Positions 10,640 through 21,599 of a stretch of 64,000 nucleotides of DNA are shown here, one piece after another. The DNA is taken from contig JASPKZ010007545.1 in assembly GCA_030220185.1 (NCBI GenBank), positions 434,001 to 498,000 of the forward strand, written 5' to 3'. Every line of letters begins with the position of its first letter. Positions within the stretch are counted from its first letter, which is position 1. Under the pieces are notes generated by a model. It saw nothing but the letters and a program-made list of their open reading frames with translations, did no database searches and was not told where the DNA came from. Source of the stretch: Diploptera punctata. Lineage: Eukaryota; Arthropoda; Insecta; Blattodea; Blaberidae. The translations under genes were made by a program, and so were the position numbers.

Positions 10640-11380
10640 TATGTTCCGATTTGTAGAAAAGCTCTAAAAGTCTGAATAAAAAGTGTTTTTGGGAAACGGT
10701 GTAAGAGATGAATGAAGTAATTCCAGGAAAGTAATATCAAACGTTCAGTAATAAACAATTGCTATTCATTTTTCAAAAACATATACATATATAACGAATT
10801 AATAGAGGAAAAATGTTTTAACAGCAAATAAACAATATAGAGCAATTGTTTTACCTGACTTTTTTTTTTCATTTCGGACTTCTACTGTTCTCTATAAACT
10901 CTCTTTAATTGTAAAGTATACACTTTTAGTCAAATAGAGAATCGGGATGGGAATGAATTTACTCAATGAGTAACTGTATAATTTATATAACTCTCCTAAT
11001 ATTGACATTTATGTAGTTTTTACATTTACACTGTTCGAGAAATGAGATTATGTTGCTCGAATGGTGATATTTACTGTGAGGCCTAGCGAAAAATGAGCAG
11101 GAAGGCCAAAACGACTATCGAGGATAAAATTCGTGTGGATCATAGAGAAGTGGATATCTGAGATATGGAGTGGATATTATTTTTTTATGATTTGTAGATT
11201 ATTATTATTATTAATAATATTTTCTTGTCAATATTCGTATTATTCTTAGTTTAATCATTCCAATTTAGGTACTTCTACGTGTCCCACGACACCCGGGCAT
11301 TACTGTGACACGATATGTCGGAAAAGGATGATAAACTGTGGATCACACACTTTTTTCAGCACACATTGTCATGAGGCGTC
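10640..11380. other. No recognisable feature
   Basis: AT-rich; short T-run near 10861 and a small ATT cluster near 11200. No gene seen. Confidence 0.45.
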
Positions 11381-11499
11381 CCCGAATAAAGAATCAGCTC
11401 ATTGTCAGTGCCACCTCTGAGACAACAAGAACCTTTAAGACAATTCACACTATTCACTCATACATTCATAATAATCGAGGCGGATATGTTACGATGATT

Positions 11500-11682
11500 A
11501 TAATGGTCAGGTATTTTTTTGGGAACATTTTGCCCATACATTTACCGTTATTTGCCTTAGAAATGTGGGAATATCTCGAAAATACATCACCCAGAAATCT
11601 TATCCCGACCAGGAATCAAACCCAGGCCCTCTACTTACCAGGCCAGGACATTACGCAGATATCTAAGCGCTGGTCTCATTAA
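11500..11682 (-). mobile_element. tRNA-derived SINE, minus strand
   Basis: Read on the minus strand from 11682: 'gagaccagcgcttagatatc', then the B-box-like 'gggtttgattcctggtcggg' (at about 11610), then a body towards 11500. A clear tRNA-like head with the consensus T-arm. The element may extend left to about 11390. The (ATT)n at 11691 lies just outside its 5' end. Confidence 0.5.
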
Positions 11683-11690
11683 TACATTAT

Positions 11691-11733
11691 TTTATTATTG
11701 TTATTATTAGTATTATTATTATTATTATTATTA
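11691..11733. repeat. (ATT)n microsatellite
   Basis: ATT repeats with two interruptions. The stretch from 11740 to 12320 shows nothing that I can name. Confidence 0.9.
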
Positions 11734-12324
11734 ACAACAAAATTATATAGTCTAGTAATAATGCAGAATAATATAGCGACACATAAAAACGGCACCTCAT
11801 GCAGAGTATTCAGAACAATCTGAGCGCATACATAAAAAATCCGCGAATCCCTCTGACAACAAAGCAGGAAACATGAGAATGTAAGGAAACAAGAGACAGC
11901 GTAAAATGATATCAATCAAGTGTATTCAACTGATACATTGGTTAAAGGAAGTGTGCACGAGAAATTAGTCCTGTTGCTATGCTCATTATTGTCTGGCACA
12001 TCACTAAAACGAACAAACATTTGTAGGAAATTAATCAAATTCCACTTGCGTGCCATTCTTAATAAAATATATAGAAACTTCAGAGTTTTTTTTTAAATCT
12101 AAATGGCACTTATGTATCCGAGATTCGCGGATTGAAATATAGAAAAGGACAGTGGAATTTTTAAAGAATGAATATTCGAGGAAAAAGAATAGGAAAAATA
12201 GTAAAGCCGTGGATACCTTATCGTGGATTTACGTCACTTGAAGTCATCAAACCACTGGAAGACATTTTCGAATCTATAACGTCCAGATTTTAAATGTGAC
12301 GCTAATTACCTGATTGTAAAATAG

Positions 12325-12665
12325 CGTGTTCACCCCTGTGGTCTCGGGGTAAAGTCTTTCCCTCATATGCAGTGGGGCCGGGTTCGATACCGTCGGAAAA
12401 AAATTCTTGGTCCTTGCTTTTGCGAGGTCACAAAAATTATGCATGTGATCCAAAGTAAAACAAAATCTCTCCCGAAAGTGAGAGGACCAGTTGGCTTGGG
12501 GCATGAACGTTTTCTTAGGTTTTCCGCGTCTTGGATTCAAGTTCGGCCTCTGGTCACTGATTCCGACGTTTCGGCATGATCCCACATGCCGAAACGTCGG
12601 AATCAGTGGCCAGAGGCCGAACGTGAATTCAAGACGCGGAAAACCCAAGAAAACGTTCATATTCA
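12325..12665 (+). mobile_element. SINE-like element with terminal palindrome
   Basis: tRNA-like head: 'ctgtggtctcggggtaaag' (12335) and 'ccgggttcgatacc' (12377), A- and B-box-like. After a short body comes the large palindrome 12503-12660 (separate entry). The head resembles the other SINEs at 12.95 and 22.8 kb. I treat head and palindrome as one unit only because they adjoin; no target duplication confirms it. Confidence 0.5.
12503..12660. repeat. Near-perfect 158-bp palindrome
   Basis: Arms 12503-12578 and 12585-12660, 76 nt each, are reverse complements with four mismatches; loop 'atccca'. Arm ends: 'atgaacgttttctt' and 'gacgtttcggcatg'. Because it reads the same on both strands, it opens related frames on both strands; these are not genes. 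Confidence 0.95.
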
Positions 12666-12694
12666 TACATATATCCGCGAAAATCTGCAATATA

Positions 12695-12747
<53 letters not shown>
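12695..12747. repeat. (AC)n(AT)n compound microsatellite
   Basis: AC repeats to about 12717, then AT repeats. Confidence 0.95.
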
Positions 12748-12749
<2 letters not shown>

Positions 12750-12937
12750 AGGTTAAATTAAACACTGCCTACCTGTAAATTAATAAAAATTAACAGCTAT
12801 TAAGAAATACAATTTACGTCTACACGAAACTATGTTCACCTGAAATACAAAGTATTATAGAACACTGAACATATTTATGAAACACAAGGTGATCATCCTC
12901 AATTCACCAATGAAAGTAAATAAATAAATAGATAGAT

Positions 12938-13256
12938 ATCCATCCATCCATAGTTATTCTCTCCGAGGGCAGGTCTTTCACTGCAATCATAGCATTTTTA
13001 TGCTATGCTTTGCAGCTTTATGAGGGAATTTTAGGTGTGGTAGCTTCCCGTTGCTTTCCACACCGCTGAAGGAGGATGATGATGATGGCCCAGTGATTTT
13101 CGGGGACCGTTTGGCCTTAAGCTTCCTGACATTTGTTTTAAAGGTGAGGATAAACTCCGAGAATATCTCATCAAGGGGCCTGTCCCGATCGGGAATCGAA
13201 CCTGGGCCCGCTGCGTGACAAGGCAGCACGCTAACTCGAGACCACAGCGGTGGACA
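12938..13256 (-). mobile_element. tRNA-derived SINE (family S2), minus strand
   Basis: Full-length-looking inverse copy of the SINE at 22773-23074. On the minus strand, from 13250: 'cgctgtggtctcgagttagc', 'cctgggcccgctgcgtgac' region as tRNA arms, B box 'aggttcgattcccgatcggg' (13185-13204), a core with 'cttaaggccaaacggtcccc', a 3' part 'ccacacctaaaattccctca', and the tail (GGAT)n seen as 'tccatccatccat' at 12938. The anticodon arm reads 'ctgccttgtcacgcag', suggesting a tRNA-Asp-like origin, but one loop base is extra. Confidence 0.8.
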
Positions 13257-13261
13257 TACGT

Positions 13262-13318
13262 AGATAAATAAATAAATACATACATAAATAAATAAATAAA
13301 TACATAAATAAATAAATA
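13262..13318. repeat. (AAAT)n microsatellite
   Basis: AAAT/AATA repeats with a few C interruptions next to the SINE 5' end. 13320-13715 shows no other feature. Confidence 0.9.
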
Positions 13319-14175
13319 TTAAGTACTTATTTCTATATTTGATCGCCACATTTAATGCAATAAACAAGAATGTAGGACTACAGCTTATCCTTAAAACCTG
13401 AAAATCATACGGCTACTTTTTATTAAATTGTAGAAAAATATTAGTTTTTAATTGTTGTAAAAATAATTGCATTTAATGTTCTCGATTTATTTACATTGGG
13501 AATTTTGTAACTACTTAAATATTAAGTCAATGCTATAATAGCGGGCCCTTGATCGATACCTGGCTTGTTTTGAAAATTGAAATAGGCCTACAAACATTTC
13601 AATCATTGCGATTGGATGTGTGGTTTGTAGCAATTTTTTATAGATGTACAGCATATACCTGGATTAAATTCCAAATCCGTCCGCGGTACATGTGTTGAGA
13701 AAGTATGTGGAAATGTTAACCCTAGCAATACCAACGGGGGGGGGGGTACTTTATGCCCACCTTCTATCATTTTAATCATTAAGTATTAATTTTTTACTAG
13801 AAGCATGACGTTAGTAGTTATTGTCAATCATTGTCTCTAGTATTGATATACATAATTGTTTGTAAGTTTTCATTGTTCGTTATTTTATGAAAGAGTGATC
13901 AATTATTGTGTTCATCTAGTACCCCCTTCGTTGATAGTTCTTGTAATGCATAATATGTCTTGAATTTCTTTTCTTAGCTTCTTCAATTATGGTTTTATAT
14001 TTCTAATTGTATTTTTACCAAAAATGTTGTGGGTTTATGTAATTTATTCTTTCATTTTTGATTGATCTGAAAGTTTTATCTTATATAACACTGTTTTTTT
14101 TACTTATTCAGTATTCAGTCTGTCTTTTGTGAAGTTATAGCAATTCACACATATGAGTAACAAAATTATTTCAAA

Positions 14176-14469
14176 ATGCCTCGACATCCTTTGACTGACA
14201 AAGTAATTATGGATATATTTGATAATGAAATAGTTTCAGATTTAGAATTTGATGATAGTGATGAGGAAGTGAGCGAAACAGAAGATGAAAATATTGTGCG
14301 TGAGCAAGTTGATGAAGCAATTTTATTGCCATCTGACGATGTCGAAGAGGATCTTAATAATAGTATAAAATTGAAAATGACGTCAGTGCCAGATATGTTA
14401 TTGCTAGTGGAAGAATTTTCACATCAAAGCCTCCTTGGCCTACAAGACGTACAGCACAAAATATTGTAA
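14176..14469 (+). pseudogene. piggyBac transposase, N-terminal fragment
   Basis: Opens with 'MPRHPLTDKVIMDIFDN' followed by a strongly acidic stretch (many Asp/Glu, residues ~18-60), typical of the start of piggyBac transposases. It ends by frameshift near 'GLQDVQHKIL'. The ATG lies 460 bp inside the left end, leaving room for a promoter. The central catalytic part that should follow is missing or scrambled; only 'IRFDDRETRNKRREQDK' (about 14749-14799) of the middle is recognisable. Confidence 0.8.
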
Positions 14470-14880
14470 AAGAAATGAAGGACTAAGAAATGCTGGTAAA
14501 GTTAAAACCATTAGAGAATCATTTGATAAATTCTTTACACTGGAAGTTGTAAGCATTATAAAACACACAAATGAAGAAGCGGTATGAATAAATATACCAG
14601 CAACAAATATATGTTTATAACTTATCTATATGGAACTAGAAGGTGACAATCGCACCTGTATTTCAGATCTCTGGTCTAATATTTCTGGCAGGTTCATATA
14701 AACTCCAACTATTAGTAGAACCAAGTTTCTGCATTAACTAAAATAATTAGATTTGATGATAGAGAAACCCGGAATAAACGCAGGGAACAAGATAAGTTTG
14801 CAGCAATAAGACAGGTAGGCCTATTTGAAAAATGAACCAAACTTTGTCAACAAGTTTTTCTCCCGGGATTCGTTCTGTAG

Positions 14881-15066
14881 TTGATTAAATTCTTCCATTA
14901 TTCCGTGGAAGGTGTCCATTCAAAGTTCAGGTGTATGAAAGAAAAGTACAATAAAAGTAGTAAAACAACAATAATTTGTGGCAATTGTCACAGGTATACT
15001 TATGGGAGGCATAGCAAGAAAACAGTGATTTGTTCAGAATGTGAACAGAGTTCTGAGGAAAAATGA
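14881..15066 (+). pseudogene. piggyBac transposase, C-terminal Cys-rich domain
   Basis: Ends with a Cys/His cluster: 'CGNCHRYTYGRHSKKTVICSEC' split as 'CGNC', a His region and 'CSEC', i.e. the RING/PHD-like C-terminal domain found in piggyBac transposases and thought to help bind the element ends. Stop at 15064-15066. None of the three catalytic Asp blocks lies in this fragment. Confidence 0.7.
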
Positions 15067-15854
15067 TGAGTGACTCATACATACTACTATCAATGATCAC
15101 ATTAGGATATTTTCCTGAAATTATTGTTTCTACAAGTATTAATAAGGAATTTGCAAAAATGTTCTGCATATATTTGACACAGACTACTATATCAGCTTAG
15201 ATATCTAATGTGATTAGTGAAAACAAAATGCAAAACTAAGTTAAATATTACATAACTAAGCATGTCATTCTATATTATTTGATAGGCCTATGTTAAAATG
15301 TGTTAAAAAAATTAATCTTATATATTGTTTAAAGTGGTGGTCATAAAGTACCCTCCCGTTGGTAGTATAAGTTCTGTAATATGGGTTGGTATTGCTAGGG
15401 TTAAGCCTATGGCGCTTTTCGACATGAGTAGGTTACGTGCCGGCACCGGATTACACCTACTCCCTTCTCTTCGCCATCATCCCATTTATAATACACTTAC
15501 AATTTCACACGAACAATCATCCTACTTTACTCTCTTTACACAATAAAATATAATATTACGCAGGCTTCCGAAGATTTTGCGGCATGAGACATTTTAATTT
15601 AAATAATTCAAGTCAAAAATCCTGATAACGGAACTGTTACTAGTTTCTTAGTATCACGTACATATTTTGCATAATTATATTTTAACCCAAAGAATGAGAG
15701 CGCGCAGCCCACCACTTGTACGCGGGATAACGAGCTGTATTAAAATATGTAAACACCTGACACATAATACAATTTTATGATGTAATCACTGATTTTATTC
15801 ATATTAGTTTTTCATTGTAATTAACTGAGGGTAGGTCCATCCTACGCCCATCTC

Positions 15855-17165
15855 CTTGTTAAATTACACAGTTTCAGGCGAGAAACTGCGGAAGCAGTAT
15901 GCTGCCAGCACATTGGCCAGATATTACATTCCAATAGCACCAAAATATTACAAGAGAGTAGTAACAGAAATAATTTCACCTCCAGCACAGAAGTTGATTT
16001 CAATTTAACCATGGAATCAAAAGACAACAATCCAAGACCTATGAATTAATCACGAGTAAACAAATTGGTAGGCGATTTAGGTCTTAGAAGAGAAAAAAAT
16101 GAACTTTTAGGTTCTAAATTTATAGAAGACAATCTTTTAGCTCCTCGTACAACTGTTTATTGGTGAACACATCGCGAAGAAGATTTTAAAGTATTCCGTA
16201 ATGGAGGGAAGTAGTATATTGTTGTTATATCTCTGGCATGACTGGTCTTCTAGGAACAGTTTATGAATATGCAGATTGGTTTATATTAATTGATTCTAGC
16301 AAAATACATTAAAAGGGAACAAATTAGTTTCAGTTACAGTTATTCAGTCAGTGCACATGAAATAAACATACACAAACATATACACTAATCTAGAAAACAA
16401 AAATATAATGTATAGAAGTGGTACATATGCTGTGACCTTATGGTGTGTGTGGTATTTCATTGGGACAACAAGGAGAGTACAAGAAATCTTCGTGTTATTC
16501 ATGTGAATGGGGCTCTAGAGCCAGGGGAAGACACTGGAAAGTTACTGATATGCCGAAAAGAAAACAACTTTGTGCCACGGATAAAAATGTAATAACTCAC
16601 CCGTTAGTTGATTCTGAAAAAAATGCTACCTCCTTTGTACATAAAACTACGATTAATGAAGCAATTTGTAAAGTTTAGGACAGAAAAATCCTTTATTACC
16701 AATACACTGCTAAAAAATATACTGTTGGAGGCAACAGTGGAGGAAGACGTTTAATGACTACAGATTCGCAAAATTATTAGGGATATTACTTTAAAAAACT
16801 GCATATCTGACATGAACTACAAGCATGGGAAACATACAAGGATAACATTGAGACGTTTCTGGGTAATGTTGAAGATGATCAATATGCGAAAATTGTAAAA
16901 ACTATGCTCTAAAAGTTCAGGGTACCGGAATTCAATATGAGCATGAAGATCCACTTCGTCCACTCTCATCTTCAACATTTTCCAGAGAATTTAGGAGTAG
17001 TGAGTGATGAACGTTATCAGATATTCCATCAAGACATAAAAGAGTTTGAAACGAGGTACCAGGGTCGATGGGATGTCTCCAAGATTGCCTACTATCGTTA
17101 GTGCTTGGTAAGTGGTAATCCTCGGCAGTAGCATAAACGCCAATCACTCACCCTTTATTTCTTGC
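15855..17165 (+). pseudogene. Remnant of an unclassified arthropod transposase-like protein
   Basis: Pieces in order: 'DLGLRREKNELLGSKF' (about 16077), 'NLLAPRTTVYW' (about 16135), 'SLGQQGEYKKSSCYSCEWGS' (about 16457), 'VITHPLVDSEKN' (about 16590), 'FLGNVEDDQYAKI' (about 16858), and 'SHLQHFPENLGVVSDE' with 'RYQGRWDVSKIAYYR' (16963-17098). I recognise this order from uncharacterised, multi-copy proteins predicted in many arthropod genomes, usually treated as repeat-derived. The biochemical function is not known to me. Several stops and at least one frameshift; no terminal repeats found. A neighbour of the piggyBac element but not part of it. Confidence 0.6.
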
Positions 17166-18230
17166 TAAACGGAAGAGAAAATAGAGATTTTAATGTAATA
17201 TAGTAGTTTTTATTTTAAACTGTTTTAACTGCGCTAATGGTATTTTATCAAACTTCCGTAGTTTTAACAGTAATTTAAAGGATTATGGCTATTATATATA
17301 ATGCAAAAAGTAATAAATATTAATTTAAACATGGCAGGAAAACCTTACATGATACGAAAAAACTATTAACATATTTTTATTCAGCACACCAAAATCGGGT
17401 TCAGAGACCTGTTAAACCCTGTGCTTTGGAAAACAAATTAAACCGCAGGCCTGTGTAATCCACGTAATATGGTTGGCAAAGAGGAGCGAAATCAGAACAT
17501 ATTCCATATTAACGTCATCTATCCGTCTAATGCGTACTCCAAGCATGAAAACGGTGGCTGGCATTGGAATCCACAAAAAGTTTTTTTTTCCAGCGCAGGG
17601 TTTCGCCATATTGTTTCTCTTCATCATCCCGTATACAGGGTACACTATACTGAAACATTGATCCTATACTCTGGTACATAGAACAATAGCATAAAATCTT
17701 CTTAAACTTGTATGCTATAGTAATGAGTAAAATGAAGGTAGATCATATTAAAGATCATCTATCCACCTAACTGAGAACGTGAAGCATTAAAAGCTAAGTG
17801 GGTGGCATTGAAACACACAAACAACCTGCACATTCTTAACGTTTGTAAAGCAAGTAATAATTCACTTCATTTGGAGGAGGGTCGTCACCAGAACCAAGAC
17901 ATGTATCTGCTGAAAAGGAAACAAAGTTAAGTTCGTTGCACGTAATTTGCTGGATGTCAGCACTGCAGTCAGAATCAGGGATAAACTGATCACACTGTAG
18001 CACGGTCCAACATAATAATTGTACCATGCAGAGTTATATTTTTCCGTTAGCTCCTCATCCTCAAGTGAAGATAAATTAAATCAATTATTTGGATAGATTA
18101 ATAGAGATCATTCCATATACAATGTCGATAATACGCAACAAAAATTAAGTTTTTCACAAATTAGATATAGTAAGGAGAAACTAAAATCCGTGAAACAATA
18201 CTGCAATACTAAATAATACAAAGCACTTGT
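17166..18230. repeat. Mostly featureless; diverged tandem pair near 17.5 and 17.75 kb
   Basis: About 65% by-eye similarity between 17478-17575 and 17720-17815 (both contain 'catctatcc', 'aagcat.aaaa' and 'tggcattg'), a spacing near 242 bp. I do not recognise the sequence; no gene seen. Confidence 0.35.
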
Positions 18231-18339
18231 TGCATCACTAAATGAAGAAGAAGAAAAAGAAAATACGAAAATTTATCAATTTAATCGGAGTTTAAAAATG
18301 TATGTAAAATTCTTGTAGGTTTAAATATACAATTTCACA

Positions 18340-18625
18340 AAGTAGACCATGTAGAAATTATAAACTTTATTTAAAAATGCACTAAGCGGGACCTTCCCAC
18401 AGCAACAACTTTACGAAAGTACTACGTATCTAAATGTAAAATTAATTTTATATCAGAAATATGTCACTCTGTGAGTAGAAATACATTTTTTACTTCTGTA
18501 GATCAAAATCAGGATCTATTGGGCGGTATATTGGAAATGTGATTGAGGGAGTACTTTCGCCAGACTGGCCTAATAAATAATTGTGTTAATTTCTCAAGTT
18601 ACTGAAAATGTTAACCAAAGAATAA
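18340..18625 (+). pseudogene. hAT-like (CGGBP1-type) transposase fragment
   Basis: Reads 'KRDLPTATTLRKYYVSKC' (about 18384-18437) and 'HSVSRNTFFTSVDQNQDLL' (about 18466-18520). These correspond to the 'P..STLRKNYV' and 'IWVSIDETTD' blocks of the hAT-related proteins annotated as CGG-repeat-binding-protein-1-like in insects. 'SVDQNQD' replaces 'SIDETTD', so the catalytic region is damaged. Scraps may begin near 18200 ('KALVASLNEEEE'). Several stops. No ends identified. Confidence 0.5.
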
Positions 18626-18639
18626 TTGACGGAAATATA

Positions 18640-19280
18640 CACAATTAAGCTAATCTTTATTTGGGACTTGCATTATACTGTATTAGCGTCTTACACAGCC
18701 CTGTCTGATTTGTTTACATTTTCAGATACTGAATTACGTTATCTACTATTCGTGACGCAGAAGTATTGTCAGCAAAGGGTTATTTGTTCACGTTGCAGTC
18801 ATCAGTGTGGTCCTTAAATTATCGTACAGTTGTTGCGGCTATTTTATTAAATGTTTAGAAGGTCCACAATTTATATACGGTAGTACCGGGATTTTATCAA
18901 TATATGGGGATCTAAAATCTGAAGTTTTCTAAAGACAGATATGTTTTATATAGCAATTAGTTATCGTATTTTTCGGGAAGAGATTAAAATTCAGACAGCT
19001 CGTGGAGGAAGTGCTTAGTCACTTGCCCTCCATATCCGAGTCTAGACTTCGTGTCTCGTTCACTCCATATGTGTTCGTGGTGGACGAATCTGAGTCGAAA
19101 CATGCCATTCTTGCGGATTCTCTCGTTCTTCCGTGCCAAAAACGTAATTACACTACATCTCCATCTCATGGGATCCACTTAATTTCAATGTATCTTTTGA
19201 TATGATGCTGCGATAGGTCTGGTCAGCCGGAATTCATTTATATCACAAAATTTCATTAACAGTGGCTTCATCTAATCTCT
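18640..19280. other. No recognisable feature
   Basis: A short GC-richer patch at 18990-19180 is open on both strands, but I cannot assign it. It may be a fragment of a dispersed repeat. Confidence 0.4.
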
Positions 19281-19289
19281 TCCTCTTAG

Positions 19290-19560
19290 TACTGCGGACT
19301 AGTGATTGCCATAATTTCTGATTCCGAGGTTAGCGGGTTCAAACACGGCACGTGTCGATACATTTTTGGGGCGTAACATTTTTAAGTATGGCTTCCTTCG
19401 GAATGGAACAATATTCGAAGATTTACGGCATGTAAAAATATATCAAACCAGAAAAAACTAGGCATGTGAGAAAATATTATCTCCTATTTCATGCCCAGAT
19501 TTAAATTGTATCGTTAATGACTTGATTTTTTAGAGAGCGTTGTTAAATAAAATAACATAA
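19290..19560 (+). mobile_element. tRNA-derived SINE (family S3)
   Basis: Head 'ggactagtgattgccataat' followed by 'gcgggttcaaacacgg' (B-box-like, 19327). The body 'ggggcgtaacatttttaagta' recurs in degraded form at 20270-20295. Ends 'gttaaataaaataacataac', an A-rich tail. Confidence 0.55.
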
Positions 19561-20194
19561 CGAAATATCTCATCGTCGACCTGGCTTTACTCAAGATGTA
19601 TTTTGTTTACATTGAAATTTACACCACATTTTGATATGAAGCTTAGGAATATATTTATAAGCCACTCTCGCACAAAAGTGTGTTCCCTACTTCCATGTAA
19701 GTTATCTATTTATCAATTAATTTATCAGTACCGCCTAGCACAGCAATTAACAACAACGGAAATGATTTCCCGCCAAGACGTTCTTGTGACACATCTCGAT
19801 TTATTACTTAATAAACCGGAGCGAAGTACGGCACATACTCGTTCAGCAACGTTGCATCAAATGGTCAACATTCTGTACATTCTAGCTAATTCCAGTCTAA
19901 GCAATTTCCTGAATTAATCTTGTACAAGTCTCATTTTAGCAACGTATCATCTTAGATAAGCGGGTTACTCATTTCCCGTTACTAATCTACAGTTACTTTA
20001 TGCTTTATAATCATAGGAATTTAAATAATGTCGAATTTAAAGCAGTGACATCTGTCTAAAAATAGTATTTTGTGTTCTTTGGTGTTTCACAGCATCCTTT
20101 TTTATATGGCTAGAAATTTACTGTTTCCCTGTTACATTTCCCGTTTCTTCTGCTTTCGTCGTCTGTTCCAACCTTGATGATATAGTTTGTTCCG

Positions 20195-20300
20195 TTGAAC
20201 TAGCGATTACCATACTCGCCTCTGGATCGTAAGTTCGCGAATTCAAACGCGGCCGGAATCAGTTAATCTTTCAGGGCGTAAAAATCATAAGTACCGCAAA
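20195..20300 (+). mobile_element. tRNA-derived SINE (family S3), partial
   Basis: Second S3 copy: 'gaactagcgattaccatact', 'gcgaattcaaacgcggcc' (B-box-like) and 'cagggcgtaaaaatcataag'. Similar to 19290-19400. The region 19570-20190 between the copies holds nothing that I can name. Confidence 0.5.
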
Positions 20301-20529
20301 ATATAACCGCAAGTCCCGTAGCGTAGATTTAAGGCTAACAAAATAATCTGATATCTGAAATAAGAGCTCTCTCTGCAACATTTTTCGACCTTTTTTAACC
20401 CAAGTGCAATGCTAATAATAAGGGAAGCTAAATATAAATCTACAAATACTACCGTGTAGGGGTTAAATTCAACGATTGTACAAAACAAGTTAATTATGTG
20501 AAAGTAGAGGAAGTCAGGAACTCATAATG

Positions 20530-20617
20530 TAATAATAATAATAATAATAATAGTAATAATAATAATTATATTATTATATTATTATATTTTTATTATTATT
20601 ATATTATACAATAATTA

Positions 20618-20675
<58 letters not shown>
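20530..20675. repeat. (AAT)n/(ATT)n array
   Basis: AAT repeats switching to ATT in the middle, so the array is partly self-complementary (hairpin-prone). Confidence 0.95.
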
Positions 20676-20949
20676 GGTAGTTCTAGTAGTAGTAGCAGTA
20701 GTATAATTAGTAACCCGTGTAACAACTACAACTATATTCACCATTTTGTATGTACCTACAAACATTCTTTTGGGAAGTTTTTTTTTTACTTTATTTTAAT
20801 TTATATTTTGTTAGTGTTAGCTAATACCCTTGGATAACATCCGCATTTTGTAATGTTTAGTTTATATTTTGATAACCTTTTTGAAATTGTAATATATATA
20901 TACATACACACATACACACAAAATTTTGTATTACTATATTATACGCTAC

Positions 20950-21042
20950 TTGAGTGGAATGAAAGGCCTTATGACCTAAATCCTGCCAGGTCAAATAATG
21001 CATTGTTATTATTATTATTATTACCATTATTATTATTATTAC

Positions 21043-21094
<52 letters not shown>

Positions 21095-21104
21095 GTTATT
21101 ATTA
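20950..21104 (+). mobile_element. Retroposon 3' end with (ATT)n tail
   Basis: 'gagtggaatgaaaggcctta' through 'aataatgcattg' (20950-21004), then about 100 bp of ATT repeats. The same end, inverted, is present at 48342-48400 ('aaggccataaggccttctc'). I infer a shared retroposon 3' terminus whose tail is (ATT)n. Source element not identified. Confidence 0.6.
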
Positions 21105-21299
21105 AAGGTGTTATAGGCGTAACATCGTTATCAGAGTTATCATTTATCTACAGTGTTTAATCTGCTGTACTAGACAAAATTATGAGATTCTGATTTCCGA
21201 TTGAAACGATGCACTTTATATAAAATAATATAATTAAATGTACATTTAATATCCCAACTTCAATTTTGAAAAAAAAACAAATAACAAAAATGTTATGGA

Positions 21300-21500
21300 C
21301 ATGAAGAAAGAATGGCATTAAATACATACAGAGAAAATAATAGGTTGGGTACCAACAGGTAGATAGAGACAGCCAGAAAATAACTTGGACTTATGGTGTT
21401 CTAAGCAGCATGAGGGAAGAAAAGATTGGAATTTCAACGATGTGTGGAGGAGAATGGCTGACAGTAATTGGGCGTAAGAATGTGTTGTAAATTATTATAA
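21300..21500 (+). pseudogene. LINE reverse transcriptase C-terminal fragment
   Basis: Decayed 'GWVPTGR.RQPENNLDLW' (about 21343-21396) and 'NDVWRRMADSNW' (21437-21472) match the extreme C terminus of EN-RT proteins ('GRRRPGRP...W'). 5'-truncated, no tail of its own; followed by CT/AT repeats. Confidence 0.45.
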
Positions 21501-21502
21501 AA

Positions 21503-21504
<2 letters not shown>

Positions 21505-21571
<67 letters not shown>
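21505..21571. repeat. (CT)n(AT)n compound microsatellite
   Basis: CT repeats to about 21546, then AT repeats. Confidence 0.95.
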
Positions 21572-21577
<6 letters not shown>

Positions 21578-21599
21578 TATGATATATGATCAATTTGAT

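Larger units (their letters stand above)
13716..15404 (+). mobile_element. piggyBac element, internally deleted
   Basis: Bounded by TTAA (13716-13719 and 15401-15404), the piggyBac target duplication. Terminal inverted repeats: 'ccctagcaataccaac' at the left and its complement at the right. A further inverted repeat ('accaacggg...tactttatg') directly adjoins the left TIR but lies about 30 bp inside the right end. This asymmetric spacing is the known layout of piggyBac ends. About 1.7 kb long, against about 2.4 kb for a complete element, so part of the transposase is lost. Fragments of it are listed separately. Confidence 0.9.

Noticed and set aside
12274..12778. Overlapping frames of 163 and 95 codons on opposite strands with similar peptides
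   Set aside because: They arise because the palindrome at 12503-12660 reads nearly the same on both strands; part is AC/AT repeat.
18984..19205. Overlapping frames on both strands in a GC-richer patch
   Set aside because: No family recognised; more likely part of a dispersed repeat than a gene.
20853..21116. Poly-Leu membrane-like protein
   Set aside because: Translation of the (ATT)n array.
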